A stretch of DNA of 64,000 bases from JBBTTE01 sp038064395 (GTDB taxonomy: Bacteria; Patescibacteriota; Saccharimonadia; Saccharimonadales; UBA4665): positions 124,001 through 188,000 of the forward strand of contig JBBTTE010000003.1 of the NCBI GenBank assembly GCA_038064395.1, written 5' to 3'. Below the pieces are notes generated by a model. That model saw only the letters and a list, made by a program, of their open reading frames with translations. It was not told the origin of the DNA and ran no database searches. How positions within the stretch are numbered: position 1 is the stretch's first letter; each line of letters opens with the position of its first letter. A program made the position numbers and the translations under genes. Of the stretch, positions 41,399-49,121 are shown piece by piece.

Positions 41399-42382
41399 AT
41401 GAAACCTCAAGACTACATTCTGTCGAAGCTCAAGGAACTATCCAATCCAATCGGCCTGGATAAGCCAAGTGATGAAGCGCAGTTGATAGAGGAAATCACC
41501 AGACTTGTACTATCTAAGAAGTTTCGTAAATATAGCGTTGGCCCAGATCCGCTGAATCACATAAAGGTTTCGATTGAGGCTAGCGTGCAGGACAATGAGC
41601 CAATTAAGTTTACGCTTCCTTTTGGAGCGTATAAGCTATGGCGCTTAGAGGAGACGCCTGAGGCAGACTGGGCAGAGCTGTTTGCCATGATGTACTTCAC
41701 CAAGTGGCTGAAGCCGATCTGTGAGATTTATGAGCCAGGCGTATGGTTCGATTTCTACTCTGACGATGTGATCATTCCTCGGATGAACAACATACCACTC
41801 GAGGACATGGTGGCTTACAGAGCTAGCTTTGAAGCAGTTCTTGGTTTTATCAAATCTTATCAGCCTGAGAACATGAGCATGACACTGTCGCGGGTTATAG
41901 ATCAGTATGCTAGTCAAGAGGACTTTGAGAAGGACTATGAAGAGCAGACAACGAAGCTGAAAGCATCACTTGAAGGTGGGTTGCCTATCCTTGACGATGC
42001 CGAAAAGGCAATGATAGAGCTCAATGTTAAGGCCGAGCCAGAGCAGCTTAAGGATCCCAAATGGCGTGAAAAGGTCAAGTTGATACATGACAGTTACGCC
42101 TCAGTCAGCGGTCGCCGCCCGTATTATCGACCTCTGGAAATGCATAAGATTATGGTAGTAACGACGCCTTTGTGGGGCATGCTCACAGTTGGTTCAACCA
42201 AGGATTCAACGATGAAATTCTGGGTTGGTGCAGGACTGTTAAGACCCAGAGAGGCTAGCTTTAGACAAATTATCCTATCGCCAAGCCAACTTGAGAAGAC
42301 GATATTGCACACTGAGCCTGTCGACATAGAAAACCTCACAGGCAAGAACTTCTCAAGAATTTGTATTACCGAAGATGAATAA
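41399..42382 (+). CDS. Uncharacterised cytosolic protein directly downstream of tRNA-Cys
   Basis: This 327-aa soluble protein has conserved-looking motifs FTLPFGAYKLWRL, DWAELFAMMYF, GVWFDFYSDDVIIPRMNNIP, a charged middle, RPYYRPLEMHKIMV and a C-terminus rich in beta strands. I do not recognise the family. The ATG comes 6 nt after the CCA of the tRNA, with no Shine-Dalgarno. Processing of the tRNA 3' end would therefore leave an almost leaderless mRNA. The end overlaps the next gene by 8 bp. Confidence 0.8.
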   Translation: MKPQDYILSKLKELSNPIGLDKPSDEAQLIEEITRLVLSKKFRKYSVGPDPLNHIKVSIEASVQDNEPIKFTLPFGAYKLWRLEETPEADWAELFAMMYFTKWLKPICEIYEPGVWFDFYSDDVIIPRMNNIPLEDMVAYRASFEAVLGFIKSYQPENMSMTLSRVIDQYASQEDFEKDYEEQTTKLKASLEGGLPILDDAEKAMIELNVKAEPEQLKDPKWREKVKLIHDSYASVSGRRPYYRPLEMHKIMVVTTPLWGMLTVGSTKDSTMKFWVGAGLLRPREASFRQIILSPSQLEKTILHTEPVDIENLTGKNFSRICITEDE

Positions 42383-42950
42383 TCTGCTTTATTTGCTAAT
42401 TCTGTTACTAGGTGCCGCGACTTATATTTCGGCTGTTTGGCAGATGCTGAGTGGCAGTTATTCACCTAGCTTCTTCAGCAGAGGGGTTTGGTTCTTGTTG
42501 GGTATCAACAGTTTTGCGGGTGTGTTGCTTGGAGGTGGCAGCAAGGCGTCGACTATCTTGGCAGGCGCACTGTTCTTAGGTAACGCTGTAGTGTTTGCTG
42601 TTAGCTACAAGAAAGGTTCGAGAGAGTTTGGGCTTGCCGAGAAGATCAGCCTAGCACTGCTGGTTGCCAGCACAGTAACCTGGCTATTATTAGATGCGCC
42701 ATTCTTGGGTCTTGTCATGAGCCTTGTGGCTCACTTCATAGGAGGCATTCCAACAATCTGGCGAGTAGCCAAGCGGCCTCACAGCGAACAAGCCTATCAT
42801 TGGTATTTCTTCTTTTCAGCAAGTATCCTCAGTATCGTTGCAAGTGATGGCACTAGCCTGAAAGCCACCGTGTTTCCAATCTATTTTGCATCGTTCGACG
42901 GCCTGATAATTCTGCTGGCGAACAGGAGACACTTCACCAAAACAAAGTAG
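42375..42950 (+). CDS. Polytopic membrane protein, unknown
   Basis: This 191-aa protein has about six or seven membrane segments (starting LLYLLILLLGAATYISAV). GVWFLLGINSFAGVLLGGGSK near residue 40 and VAHFIGGIPTIWRVAKRPHSE near residue 125 look like two halves of a PQ-loop/SWEET-like repeat. That is a weak resemblance. It overlaps the 327-aa gene by 8 bp and is certainly cotranscribed with it. Transport of whatever the neighbour handles is a possible role. Confidence 0.7.
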   Translation: MNNLLYLLILLLGAATYISAVWQMLSGSYSPSFFSRGVWFLLGINSFAGVLLGGGSKASTILAGALFLGNAVVFAVSYKKGSREFGLAEKISLALLVASTVTWLLLDAPFLGLVMSLVAHFIGGIPTIWRVAKRPHSEQAYHWYFFFSASILSIVASDGTSLKATVFPIYFASFDGLIILLANRRHFTKTK

Positions 42951-42993
42951 CAGGCTAAAGTTCAATATACTTGTTTATCATAGAAGTATATTG

Positions 42994-42999
42994 TATAAT
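42994..42999 (+). promoter_or_regulatory. -10 box upstream of the gene at 43008
   Basis: TATAAT has TTGTTT 17 bp upstream (42971-42976) and lies 8 nt before the ATG, another leaderless arrangement. Confidence 0.65.
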
Positions 43000-43007
43000 C
43001 TCAAGCA

Positions 43008-43610
43008 ATGAGTTTTGAAATATCTAAGCCAAATGTCGAAGAAGTGCGTCAAGCTACTGAGACGCCGTTTAACGATCTGTATAGTAGTTTTATAGCTGAA
43101 TTTGATAGAGTCAGTCCTGTGACAAACGGCTCTGCACGCATTGGAGAAGGCCAGTCTGCAGGCCTACTGCATAGAAACCCGAATAACCTAAGTCACCTAA
43201 AGGGACTTGATGATGATCTGCGAGTCTCCCGTAGAATCGAAATTAGTAGAGAAGTACCCGTAAGTGACAGGGGAGAATACCATGCGAGCTATTTGATACT
43301 TGATGCCTCCGGAGTACGGTCTCCCGAAGATGATGGGTCGTCAGAAGGCGGTGTGTTGTGGGTGCCGGGAGTAAGCATGCGATACGACGCACTAATTTCA
43401 CGACCTCTACAGTTATTGCGCGATTTCGGACTTGAGATGAAGGTACGAATAAAGCCGTTCGATGACTTCGGTAATAACAAAAAAACAGTATTCCAAATAC
43501 GCCCAATTACACAAAAAGACGAGGGCTCTTACGAAGCTAGTATGGTAAAGCCTGCGCTGCGTGTAGCAACCCAAGCGCTTGCTGGTATGCCAGACTCTGC
43601 GCGCGAGTAG
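43008..43610 (+). CDS. Cytosolic protein, unknown
   Basis: This 200-aa protein has no membrane segment or signal. It has a charged helical start (VEEVRQATETPFNDLYSSF), a beta-rich centre (GEYHASYLILDASG, GVLWVPGVSMRYDALI) and FQIRPITQKDEGSYEASM near the end. I recognise no family. It begins a two-gene unit with the next gene, 8 nt after its stop. Confidence 0.65.
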   Translation: MSFEISKPNVEEVRQATETPFNDLYSSFIAEFDRVSPVTNGSARIGEGQSAGLLHRNPNNLSHLKGLDDDLRVSRRIEISREVPVSDRGEYHASYLILDASGVRSPEDDGSSEGGVLWVPGVSMRYDALISRPLQLLRDFGLEMKVRIKPFDDFGNNKKTVFQIRPITQKDEGSYEASMVKPALRVATQALAGMPDSARE

Positions 43611-43618
43611 TATTGGCA

Positions 43619-44041
43619 ATGAAAACTGTAACCAGAACTAAGCTAGCACTACCTATACTCGATAAGCTGCCCCCAGCCATATACTCACTTGGCGTACCAA
43701 TCAGTGGTGACCATATTCCAGTTGGTTTCTTGCAGCCTCCGGATGACTTCGACAGACTAGCGGTTGCTGTTGAACCAAACATTATAGAAATACACAGAGA
43801 AAGCGGCGACCCAATTCAAATAGGCGCCAAAACCTTACTGCGCAGGGAAGAGCCACAGCTAGTTCTGGCCGAGCCAGTGGACTTCTTGTTGCTTTTGAAT
43901 CACGGAGATGGCTGGATGGCCAAAGATAGTCTAGCTGACCCAGCAACCAGAGTTGGACTCTCTAGGTTTGTTGCCAAGATCGGCGAGGCCATCATGAATA
44001 AGTCACGAGATCCAGATTACTTTCGACCGCATCACATCTAG
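43619..44041 (+). CDS. Cytosolic protein, unknown
   Basis: This protein of about 140 aa is beta-rich (PPAIYSLGVPISGDHIPVGF, PQLVLAEPVDFLLLLNHG) with a helical tail. The ATG at 43619 is preferred over TTG at 43613. It is paired with the 200-aa gene and overlaps the end of the convergent kup gene by 4 bp. I recognise no family. Confidence 0.6.
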   Translation: MKTVTRTKLALPILDKLPPAIYSLGVPISGDHIPVGFLQPPDDFDRLAVAVEPNIIEIHRESGDPIQIGAKTLLRREEPQLVLAEPVDFLLLLNHGDGWMAKDSLADPATRVGLSRFVAKIGEAIMNKSRDPDYFRPHHI

Positions 44042-45927
44042 AGTTCAATCAGCGATCGCATCTCAATAGTTCGGTCAGTTGGTAACTTGTAGTAGTCACT
44101 GGGGCTGAGTGCATTGCGAGCCATTAGGGCATACAAGTGCTTGCGCCATGTGTACATATTTCGTCGATTGGTTATGGCTATTTTGCTTAGTGATACGAAG
44201 TATGAGGCATCGTCAGGATCGAAGCTGAGCTCGGGATCCAAATGACGTACTAGTCGCAGAGTCCTAGGGATGTTAATAGAATCATGGAAGCCATACGACA
44301 GGGTAAGATGGCTAATACCATCGTTGTACTCCAGCTTGTCGAAGACAGCACGGTTCTTCTCGGGGACATGAGACTCGTTGGTTATGTTGACCGATACGAT
44401 GACAATCTTCTCGTGTAGTTCATGCAGCTCTTCAACAGTGGCATGTAGGGCGAGAGGCGCAAAGCCCGGATGATGGCTAATATAGACGGCGTAGCCCGGT
44501 GCTCTCGTAATTGGTGGCTTCTTCGCGCGGACAGTATCAATAAATGTCTTAAGAGGACCTTCAAGCTGTCGACGCTCTCGACTGACGATGCGTTGACCAC
44601 GTTGCCAACTGTTAATGAGTACGAATACCACAAAAGCAATAACAATCGGTATCCATGCGCCTCTGAAAAGCTTAGATAAGTTGGACGTTAAGAACAATAT
44701 ATCAATCGAGGAGAACACAAGTAGCATTAGCAAAACGTAAAGCCTAGACTTTTGCCACAGTGCGCGGGCAACGACAATGAACAGAATCGTGTCGACAGCA
44801 AGAGTGCCACTAACAGCCAAACCATAGGCGTTGGCTAGCTTAGCCGAAGATCCAAACATCACAACCAGGATAGCGACCATGGTGTACAAGGCAAGGTTAA
44901 CGAACGGCAAATAAACTTGCCCGATCTCTCGAGTTGAAGTGTGGTGAACTAGCATCTTAGGCAAGAAGTTCAGCTGTATGGCCTGGCGTGTTAACGAGAA
45001 AGCACCGGAAATAACAGATTGGGAAGCGATCAATGTCGCTAATGTGGCAAGAATTATCATGGTTACTCGCAGACCATCAGGGAAAAGCAAAATGAACGAA
45101 CTTGAAGCCGACGTCGGATTGTTCAGAATTAGAGCACCTTGTCCTGCGTAACACAGTATTAGAGCTGGGAAGACCAACAAGAACCAAGCTCTAGCAATTG
45201 GCTTGCGCCCGAAGTGACCCATATCTGCGTACAAGGCCTCAGCACCGGTAACAGCCAGCACTACCGCACCCATAGCGATGAATGCCACCAAAGGCTGAGC
45301 CGCAAAGAATTGGATAGCTGGAGCGGGCGAAAGAGCCTGCAATATGTCAGGGTTTTGCCAGACCCGCCAACCACCACCCAAGGCAATAGCCGTGAACCAA
45401 ACCAGCATCACAGGTCCGAATAATCGTCCTATGAACGCCGTGCCGTACTTCTGCACCCAGAACAGAGTAGTTAGAATCAACAGAGTCAGAGGTACAATAA
45501 ACGGATTCAGATCTGGAGCAACCACCTTAAGCCCCTCAACGGCTGATAGTACAGAAATAGCTGGTGTGATGGCGCTATCACCATAGAACAGCGCAACACC
45601 TATTATCCCAAGCAGTATAGATACGCCTTTGTAGCGAGAACCCAGCTTACTGCTCTTGATCAGTGCCACCAAGGCCATAATTCCGCCCTCGCCTTGGTTG
45701 TCGGCACGCATCACGAAACCTATATATTTCACCGCAACAACCAAAAACACCGACCATATAATCAACGAAAGAATGCCGTAAACGTTGGCCTCATTAATGG
45801 CTAAGTGTTGCCCGAGCGGGCCAAAAACAGCTTGTAAGGCATACAAAGGGCTGGTGCCAATGTCACCAAACACAACACCCAAAGCGCCTAGAACAAGGGC
45901 AGCCCTGCCTTTTTTCGAGCTAATCAT
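44038..45927 (-). CDS. kup: Kup-type potassium uptake permease
   Basis: The protein is about 629 aa with 12 membrane segments. It starts ALVLGALGVVFGDIGTSPLYALQ (the Kup/HAK signature GDIGTSPLY), with ADNQGEGGIMALVAL, FYGDSAITPAISVLSAVEGL and TGAEALYADMGHFG following in order. A cytoplasmic C-terminal domain of about 170 residues follows. It imports K+ with protons. The ATG at 45927 lies 7 nt after a TATAGT box; the ATG at 45933 is too close to it. Confidence 0.95.
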   Translation of the reverse strand: MISSKKGRAALVLGALGVVFGDIGTSPLYALQAVFGPLGQHLAINEANVYGILSLIIWSVFLVVAVKYIGFVMRADNQGEGGIMALVALIKSSKLGSRYKGVSILLGIIGVALFYGDSAITPAISVLSAVEGLKVVAPDLNPFIVPLTLLILTTLFWVQKYGTAFIGRLFGPVMLVWFTAIALGGGWRVWQNPDILQALSPAPAIQFFAAQPLVAFIAMGAVVLAVTGAEALYADMGHFGRKPIARAWFLLVFPALILCYAGQGALILNNPTSASSSFILLFPDGLRVTMIILATLATLIASQSVISGAFSLTRQAIQLNFLPKMLVHHTSTREIGQVYLPFVNLALYTMVAILVVMFGSSAKLANAYGLAVSGTLAVDTILFIVVARALWQKSRLYVLLMLLVFSSIDILFLTSNLSKLFRGAWIPIVIAFVVFVLINSWQRGQRIVSRERRQLEGPLKTFIDTVRAKKPPITRAPGYAVYISHHPGFAPLALHATVEELHELHEKIVIVSVNITNESHVPEKNRAVFDKLEYNDGISHLTLSYGFHDSINIPRTLRLVRHLDPELSFDPDDASYFVSLSKIAITNRRNMYTWRKHLYALMARNALSPSDYYKLPTDRTIEMRSLIEL

Positions 45928-45969
45928 AAGCATTACTATAAACGATCTTGATTAATATCACTCTGCTCT

Positions 45970-45985
45970 AGTGAGACTTCTCACT
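45970..45985. repeat. Perfect inverted repeat between kup and the 53-aa gene
   Basis: AGTGAGA-CT-TCTCACT is a 16-bp palindrome with a 2-nt centre in the divergent promoter region. It could be an operator for either gene. Confidence 0.5.
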
Positions 45986-46034
45986 GAACTTTAAGCTCAC
46001 ATGGCGCACTATAAGTTTACGGAAGGGGGATAAT

Positions 46035-46196
46035 ATGAAACAATCGCAAGCAGAACTAACACATAACGCGGTTAAGGATCTGACTTTTGATGAGCTCTAC
46101 GATGAAATCAGCCACGGTTGGCAAGACAAGGCCAAAAAGTTACAGATTCGCCGCAACCGAGCTATGAAGCAGGCCATTCGTGACGGACGATACTAG
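46035..46196 (+). CDS. Small basic protein (53 aa)
   Basis: This frame begins MKQSQAELTHNAVKDL and ends RAMKQAIRDGRY. It is helical and basic at its C-terminus. It has a strong Shine-Dalgarno AAGGGGGA 5 nt before the ATG, and its 3' end overlaps the GTG of the PH-domain-like gene by 17 bp. That is good evidence of a real, translationally coupled gene. The function is unknown; it could bind nucleic acid or a partner. Confidence 0.75.
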   Translation: MKQSQAELTHNAVKDLTFDELYDEISHGWQDKAKKLQIRRNRAMKQAIRDGRY

Positions 46197-46641
46197 GCAA
46201 CTTCCACTTCAGGGCTCAGGGAAAGCCCACGAAGAGAGAATCAAACGAGAACTGCGCAACGTTGGTGCAGTGAAGTTTAATATGTGGTTACCCGAGACAC
46301 ATGAGCTGCCACGAATAGTTCACCAAGACGAGCACATTACTGGCGTCGTTTATGGTAGGTACAGTAAGGGTATGGGCGTAGGCGTTGCTTCTGTAGGTCG
46401 TGGAGCTTTAATTGCAACCGATCACCGCATTCTCTTCCTAGATAAGAAGCCACTATTTGTTAGGTGGGATGAGATTGCCTACGAGATCGTCAGTGGCATA
46501 ACCTATGCTAGGGTAGCCATAGCTGGTACCGTTGTTTTGCGCACCCGAGAGGGCGATGTTCACATACGTACCTTTAATCACAATAGCGCTCGAAGATTCG
46601 TTGAAGCGATTGAGTCGGTCATCTTTAAGCAGAAGGTATAA
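46180..46641 (+). CDS. Bacterial PH-domain-like protein
   Basis: This 153-aa protein starts with GTG inside the previous gene. After a helical lead, residues 45-150 have the alternating pattern of bacterial PH domains: EHITGVVYGRYS, GALIATDHRILFLDKKPL, VRWDEIAYEIVSG, GTVVLRTREGDVHIRTF, and a final helix ARRFVEAIESVI. The ligand is unknown. A TATAAT at its very end (46637-46642) drives the next gene. Confidence 0.75.
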   Translation: MTDDTRQLPLQGSGKAHEERIKRELRNVGAVKFNMWLPETHELPRIVHQDEHITGVVYGRYSKGMGVGVASVGRGALIATDHRILFLDKKPLFVRWDEIAYEIVSGITYARVAIAGTVVLRTREGDVHIRTFNHNSARRFVEAIESVIFKQKV

Positions 46642-46642
46642 T
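46637..46642 (+). promoter_or_regulatory. -10 box of the SDR gene
   Basis: TATAAT ends 6 nt before the ATG at 46649, a leaderless arrangement inside the end of the upstream coding region. Confidence 0.6.
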
Positions 46643-46648
46643 CTATTT

Positions 46649-47449
46649 ATGAAATCAATTAATGAACTGTTAAGCCTTCAAGGCAAAGTTGCTGTAGTCA
46701 CAGGAGCAGCAAAGGGCATTGGAGCAGCCATAGCTTATCGCTTGGCTGAGGCTGGAGCAACCGTTCTAGTTACCGATATAGATATAGATGGAGCCCAAAA
46801 GCTCGCCGACGAACTTGTCGCAAAAGGTTGGAAAGCCCAGGCACTTGCGGCCGACGTCTCCGATGAAGCAAATATAAAGGTGGTCGTTGACACTTGCGTT
46901 AACGAGCTCGGCGGCTTGGACATCTTCGTAAACAATGCAGGCATTTATCCAGCGGAGCCAATTGCAGACATGTCACTAGACGACTTCGATAAAGTTCTGC
47001 GCATTAATCTTGAAGGTGTGTTCTTAGCTATCAAGCACGCCTCCGAATTTATGAAGAAGAACAAAAGCGGCAAAATAATCAACATAACTTCCATCGATGC
47101 GCTTCATCCTTCAATGGTCGGTCTGGCGCATTATGATGCTTCAAAGCATGGTCTGTGGGGCTTAACCAAGAATGCCGCGCTCGAACTAGCTCAGTACAAC
47201 ATACAAGTTAACGCCATTGCGCCCGGCGGTGTCGCCACGCCAGGGGTCGCGGCTATGCAACAAGCTGCACCGGCCGCGGACGCTGAAACCTTGCGCAAGC
47301 AAACCGAGGCCTTCATGGCCAAGATTCCGATGCACCGTATGGGCGAGCCGGACGAAATTGGCATGGTAACACTCTTCCTTGCATCCGATATGTCGTCCTA
47401 TATGACGGGTAGTCAGATAGTAGTCGATGGTGGTGCTTTACTAACGTAA
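46649..47449 (+). CDS. Short-chain dehydrogenase/reductase (classical SDR)
   Basis: This 266-aa protein has TGAAKGIG (cofactor loop) near residue 17, NNAGIYP, the catalytic Ser in NITSIDALH, YDASK (Y-x3-K) and a C-terminal SQIVVDGGALL. It resembles sugar or 3-ketoacyl alcohol dehydrogenases. D38-type residues after beta-2 (TDIDIDG) suggest an NAD preference. The ATG at 46649 is chosen because the earlier frame part overlaps the previous gene. The substrate is unknown. Confidence 0.9.
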   Translation: MKSINELLSLQGKVAVVTGAAKGIGAAIAYRLAEAGATVLVTDIDIDGAQKLADELVAKGWKAQALAADVSDEANIKVVVDTCVNELGGLDIFVNNAGIYPAEPIADMSLDDFDKVLRINLEGVFLAIKHASEFMKKNKSGKIINITSIDALHPSMVGLAHYDASKHGLWGLTKNAALELAQYNIQVNAIAPGGVATPGVAAMQQAAPAADAETLRKQTEAFMAKIPMHRMGEPDEIGMVTLFLASDMSSYMTGSQIVVDGGALLT

Positions 47450-47458
47450 GGAGGATAT

Positions 47459-47662
47459 ATGGATTATCACATTACGACAGCTCAGTTATGGCTAATCACA
47501 CTAATAGTTGTTTGGGATTTTGTGTGGAAAGCCTTAGGACTTTGGCGAGCTAGCCAAAGAAACGAAAAGGGTTGGTTCGTGGCCATACTAGTAATCAACA
47601 GTGTTGGCATATTTCCGATTATCTATTTGATGGTTACTACCCCCAAGAGTACTAAGCAATAA
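47459..47662 (+). CDS. DUF5652 small membrane protein
   Basis: This 67-aa protein has two membrane segments (LWLITLIVVWDFVWKALGLW and WFVAILVINSVGIFPIIYLM). WDFVWKALGLWRA and NEKGWFVAIL are typical of DUF5652, a family common in CPR and related genomes. A strong AAGGAGG lies 5 nt before the ATG. It follows the SDR gene by 9 bp, so it is probably cotranscribed. The function is unknown. Confidence 0.88.
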   Translation: MDYHITTAQLWLITLIVVWDFVWKALGLWRASQRNEKGWFVAILVINSVGIFPIIYLMVTTPKSTKQ

Positions 47663-47702
47663 TAAGTAGCAAATTGCGGTCGGAGAATTGCTGAGATTGC
47701 TT

Positions 47703-47708
47703 TACAAT
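47703..47708 (+). promoter_or_regulatory. -10 box of the 116-aa gene
   Basis: TACAAT is followed by 7 nt and then the ATG at 47716, consistent with a leaderless transcript. Confidence 0.6.
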
Positions 47709-47715
47709 AGTGTCA

Positions 47716-48066
47716 ATGGATACGAACTTGTTAACTGCCAGTACTAATACTGGCACCCAAACATCAACCCAGAGCCCCCAGACTGCAGGCAAGCCATCTT
47801 CTGCGGCGGCCAAAGCCAGTGCAGTACAACAGGGAACAGCCGCCTCCGTATTGACTGCTCAGGGTGGTGTACAGCTTTCGGCTACGCCCCTGACCACCGT
47901 TAACCTTGGAGGTTCGGCTTCAGCGACTGCCACTTCAACCGTTGCAACCTCCGTGCCTAGGCAGCACCAGATTAACTCCGTTTCTCTTATCTTTGTAGGT
48001 ATTTTGGCGCTGATTGCCATCGGTTCGTTCATAGCCATTAATCGATCCGCAAAAAACACAACATAA
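47716..48066 (+). CDS. Ser/Thr/Ala-rich tail-anchored membrane protein
   Basis: The protein is about 116 aa. It has a low-complexity Ser/Thr/Gln/Ala region (residues 1-85) and one C-terminal membrane segment (VSLIFVGILALIAIGSFIAI) with a short basic tail. The architecture matches the small protein at 27909. I recognise no family. GTG at 47710 is in frame, but the -10 spacing favours the ATG at 47716. Confidence 0.65.
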   Translation: MDTNLLTASTNTGTQTSTQSPQTAGKPSSAAAKASAVQQGTAASVLTAQGGVQLSATPLTTVNLGGSASATATSTVATSVPRQHQINSVSLIFVGILALIAIGSFIAINRSAKNTT

Positions 48067-48155
48067 TCTTGATTAAACCTATTGCAGGACCAGTTACATA
48101 AGCAGTATGATACGTCTGAGATCAAGCGAAGCACGCGTCTAACAAGCATACACAT

Positions 48156-48183
48156 TTGACAAAATAACAAATTGATGTATAAT
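48156..48183 (+). promoter_or_regulatory. Consensus sigma-70-type promoter
   Basis: TTGACA (48156-48161) and TATAAT (48178-48183) are both perfect, 16 bp apart. The start would be near 48190. This is the best promoter in the window, and it serves a 29-codon gene. Confidence 0.9.
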
Positions 48184-48240
48184 ACGTAGTGTTAGTGATC
48201 ACAAACAAAAACTTTTACAAACAAACACAAAGGGGCGCAA

Positions 48241-48330
48241 ATGAAAGCCAACAATGGCTTAAGCTTTGAGCTGTCTTCAACTGCCAATCTTGGTATTCTC
48301 AAGATTGATAGATTGCTGAAGAAGCTCTAA
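48241..48330 (+). CDS. 29-aa peptide gene in its own strong transcription unit
   Basis: The peptide begins MKANNGLSFELSSTANLG and ends RLLKKL, a short polar start followed by an amphipathic basic helix. AAGGGGCG lies 4-5 nt before the ATG. A perfect promoter and an intrinsic terminator bracket it, so it forms a small monocistronic mRNA of about 185 nt with a 50-nt A-rich leader. It could be a secreted or signalling peptide, a toxin or a regulatory small protein; alternatively the RNA itself may be the product. Confidence 0.7.
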   Translation: MKANNGLSFELSSTANLGILKIDRLLKKL

Positions 48331-48344
48331 CAACTAACTAAGTT

Positions 48345-48374
48345 AAAAAGCTCAGCTGTAATGCTGGGCTTTTT
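48345..48374. terminator. Bidirectional terminator
   Basis: AAAAAGCTCAGC and GCTGGGCTTTTT form a 12-bp stem with loop TGTAAT. T-runs flank it on both strands, so it serves the 29-aa gene on plus and the DUF5661 gene (stop at 48376) on minus. Confidence 0.88.
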
Positions 48375-48375
48375 G

Positions 48376-48639
48376 CTATGCCTTGACCTCTGCTTCAGCC
48401 TCGGCTTCCATGGCGCTTAATCGAGTATAGTAATCTGGAATTTCCTTAAGATGAGCCCAAGCTATCTTAGCGGTAATGACGGCATCGTCGTCGGTGACAT
48501 TAGTCTCTGGATCATTTGTGCCATGTTCTAGCTCAATCGCTAGTCCTTGACGGAACTGATCCAAGTCGACAACATCGAAGTCGATTCCAACCAGTATACC
48601 CAGTGCTTCAGCCTCGTCCATTGTGAATTCTTTCTTCAT
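48376..48639 (-). CDS. DUF5661 family protein
   Basis: This 87-aa acidic protein begins MKKEFTMDEAEALGILVGIDF. VDLDQFRQGLAIELEHG, DPETNVTDDD and KIAWAHLKEIPDYYTRLSAME match DUF5661 across its whole length. The family is widespread in CPR and some environmental bacteria, with no known function. It follows the next minus-strand gene by 9 bp, so it is an operon partner. Confidence 0.88.
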   Translation of the reverse strand: MKKEFTMDEAEALGILVGIDFDVVDLDQFRQGLAIELEHGTNDPETNVTDDDAVITAKIAWAHLKEIPDYYTRLSAMEAEAEAEVKA

Positions 48640-48648
48640 AACATCTCC

Positions 48649-49029
48649 CTAAACTTTGGTTAACTTTTTGCGGTCGGCAAATTGCGGATTGTTAGTAATG
48701 CTCTCAGAGGTAGGTACAATTCGTGCCCGCTTCTTGCTGTCAGTGGGCAGCCCAGTCAGTAGTAGATAGCTCTGCCAAGTAGTGCCACCGACTTCCAGTT
48801 CGAGATGCTGCAAATCCGACAGCTGTGGCTCATCATCTACATCATAAAGTCGATATTCGCCAATACTAAGAACACAATCTGTCTTGTGCGGATTGTGTGA
48901 AACAACCAACATTTCGCCAATACTAGGGGGCTCAACCCAAGCGTAAACCTTGCTACCTAAGTAGAGAATCTTTGCGTGGTGCGTCGTCTCAATTAAGCGG
49001 TAAGAGCCGTGGCCCTTTAGTCTAATCAT
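48649..49029 (-). CDS. Cytosolic beta-rich protein, unknown
   Basis: This 126-aa protein has no membrane segment. The first 70 residues look beta-rich (SYRLIETTHHAKILYLGSKV, DCVLSIGEYRLYDVDDEP), and the middle has LELEVGGTTWQSYLLLTGLP. AAGGAGGAA lies 5 nt before the ATG. An inverted repeat AGTTGT-N5-ACAACT at 49041-49057 in the leader may be an operator. I recognise no family. Confidence 0.7.
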   Translation of the reverse strand: MIRLKGHGSYRLIETTHHAKILYLGSKVYAWVEPPSIGEMLVVSHNPHKTDCVLSIGEYRLYDVDDEPQLSDLQHLELEVGGTTWQSYLLLTGLPTDSKKRARIVPTSESITNNPQFADRKKLTKV

Positions 49030-49040
49030 AATTCCTCCTT

Positions 49041-49057
49041 AGTTGTATTTAACAACT
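49041..49057. promoter_or_regulatory. Inverted repeat upstream of the 126-aa gene
   Basis: AGTTGT (49041-49046) and ACAACT (49052-49057) are separated by 5 nt, just upstream of the Shine-Dalgarno of the minus-strand gene. This is a possible repressor site. Confidence 0.35.
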
Positions 49058-49121
49058 TTTGGAATTGATGCACATTGATTAGAGTCACAACACTTTGGTG
49101 ATGCGGCGCATTAGGCCTTAG

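Noticed and set aside
49063..49080. Possible FNR/CRP box near the Crp/Fnr gene
   Set aside because: TTGAT occurs twice but as a direct rather than inverted repeat, so it does not fit the TTGAT-N4-ATCAA dyad.
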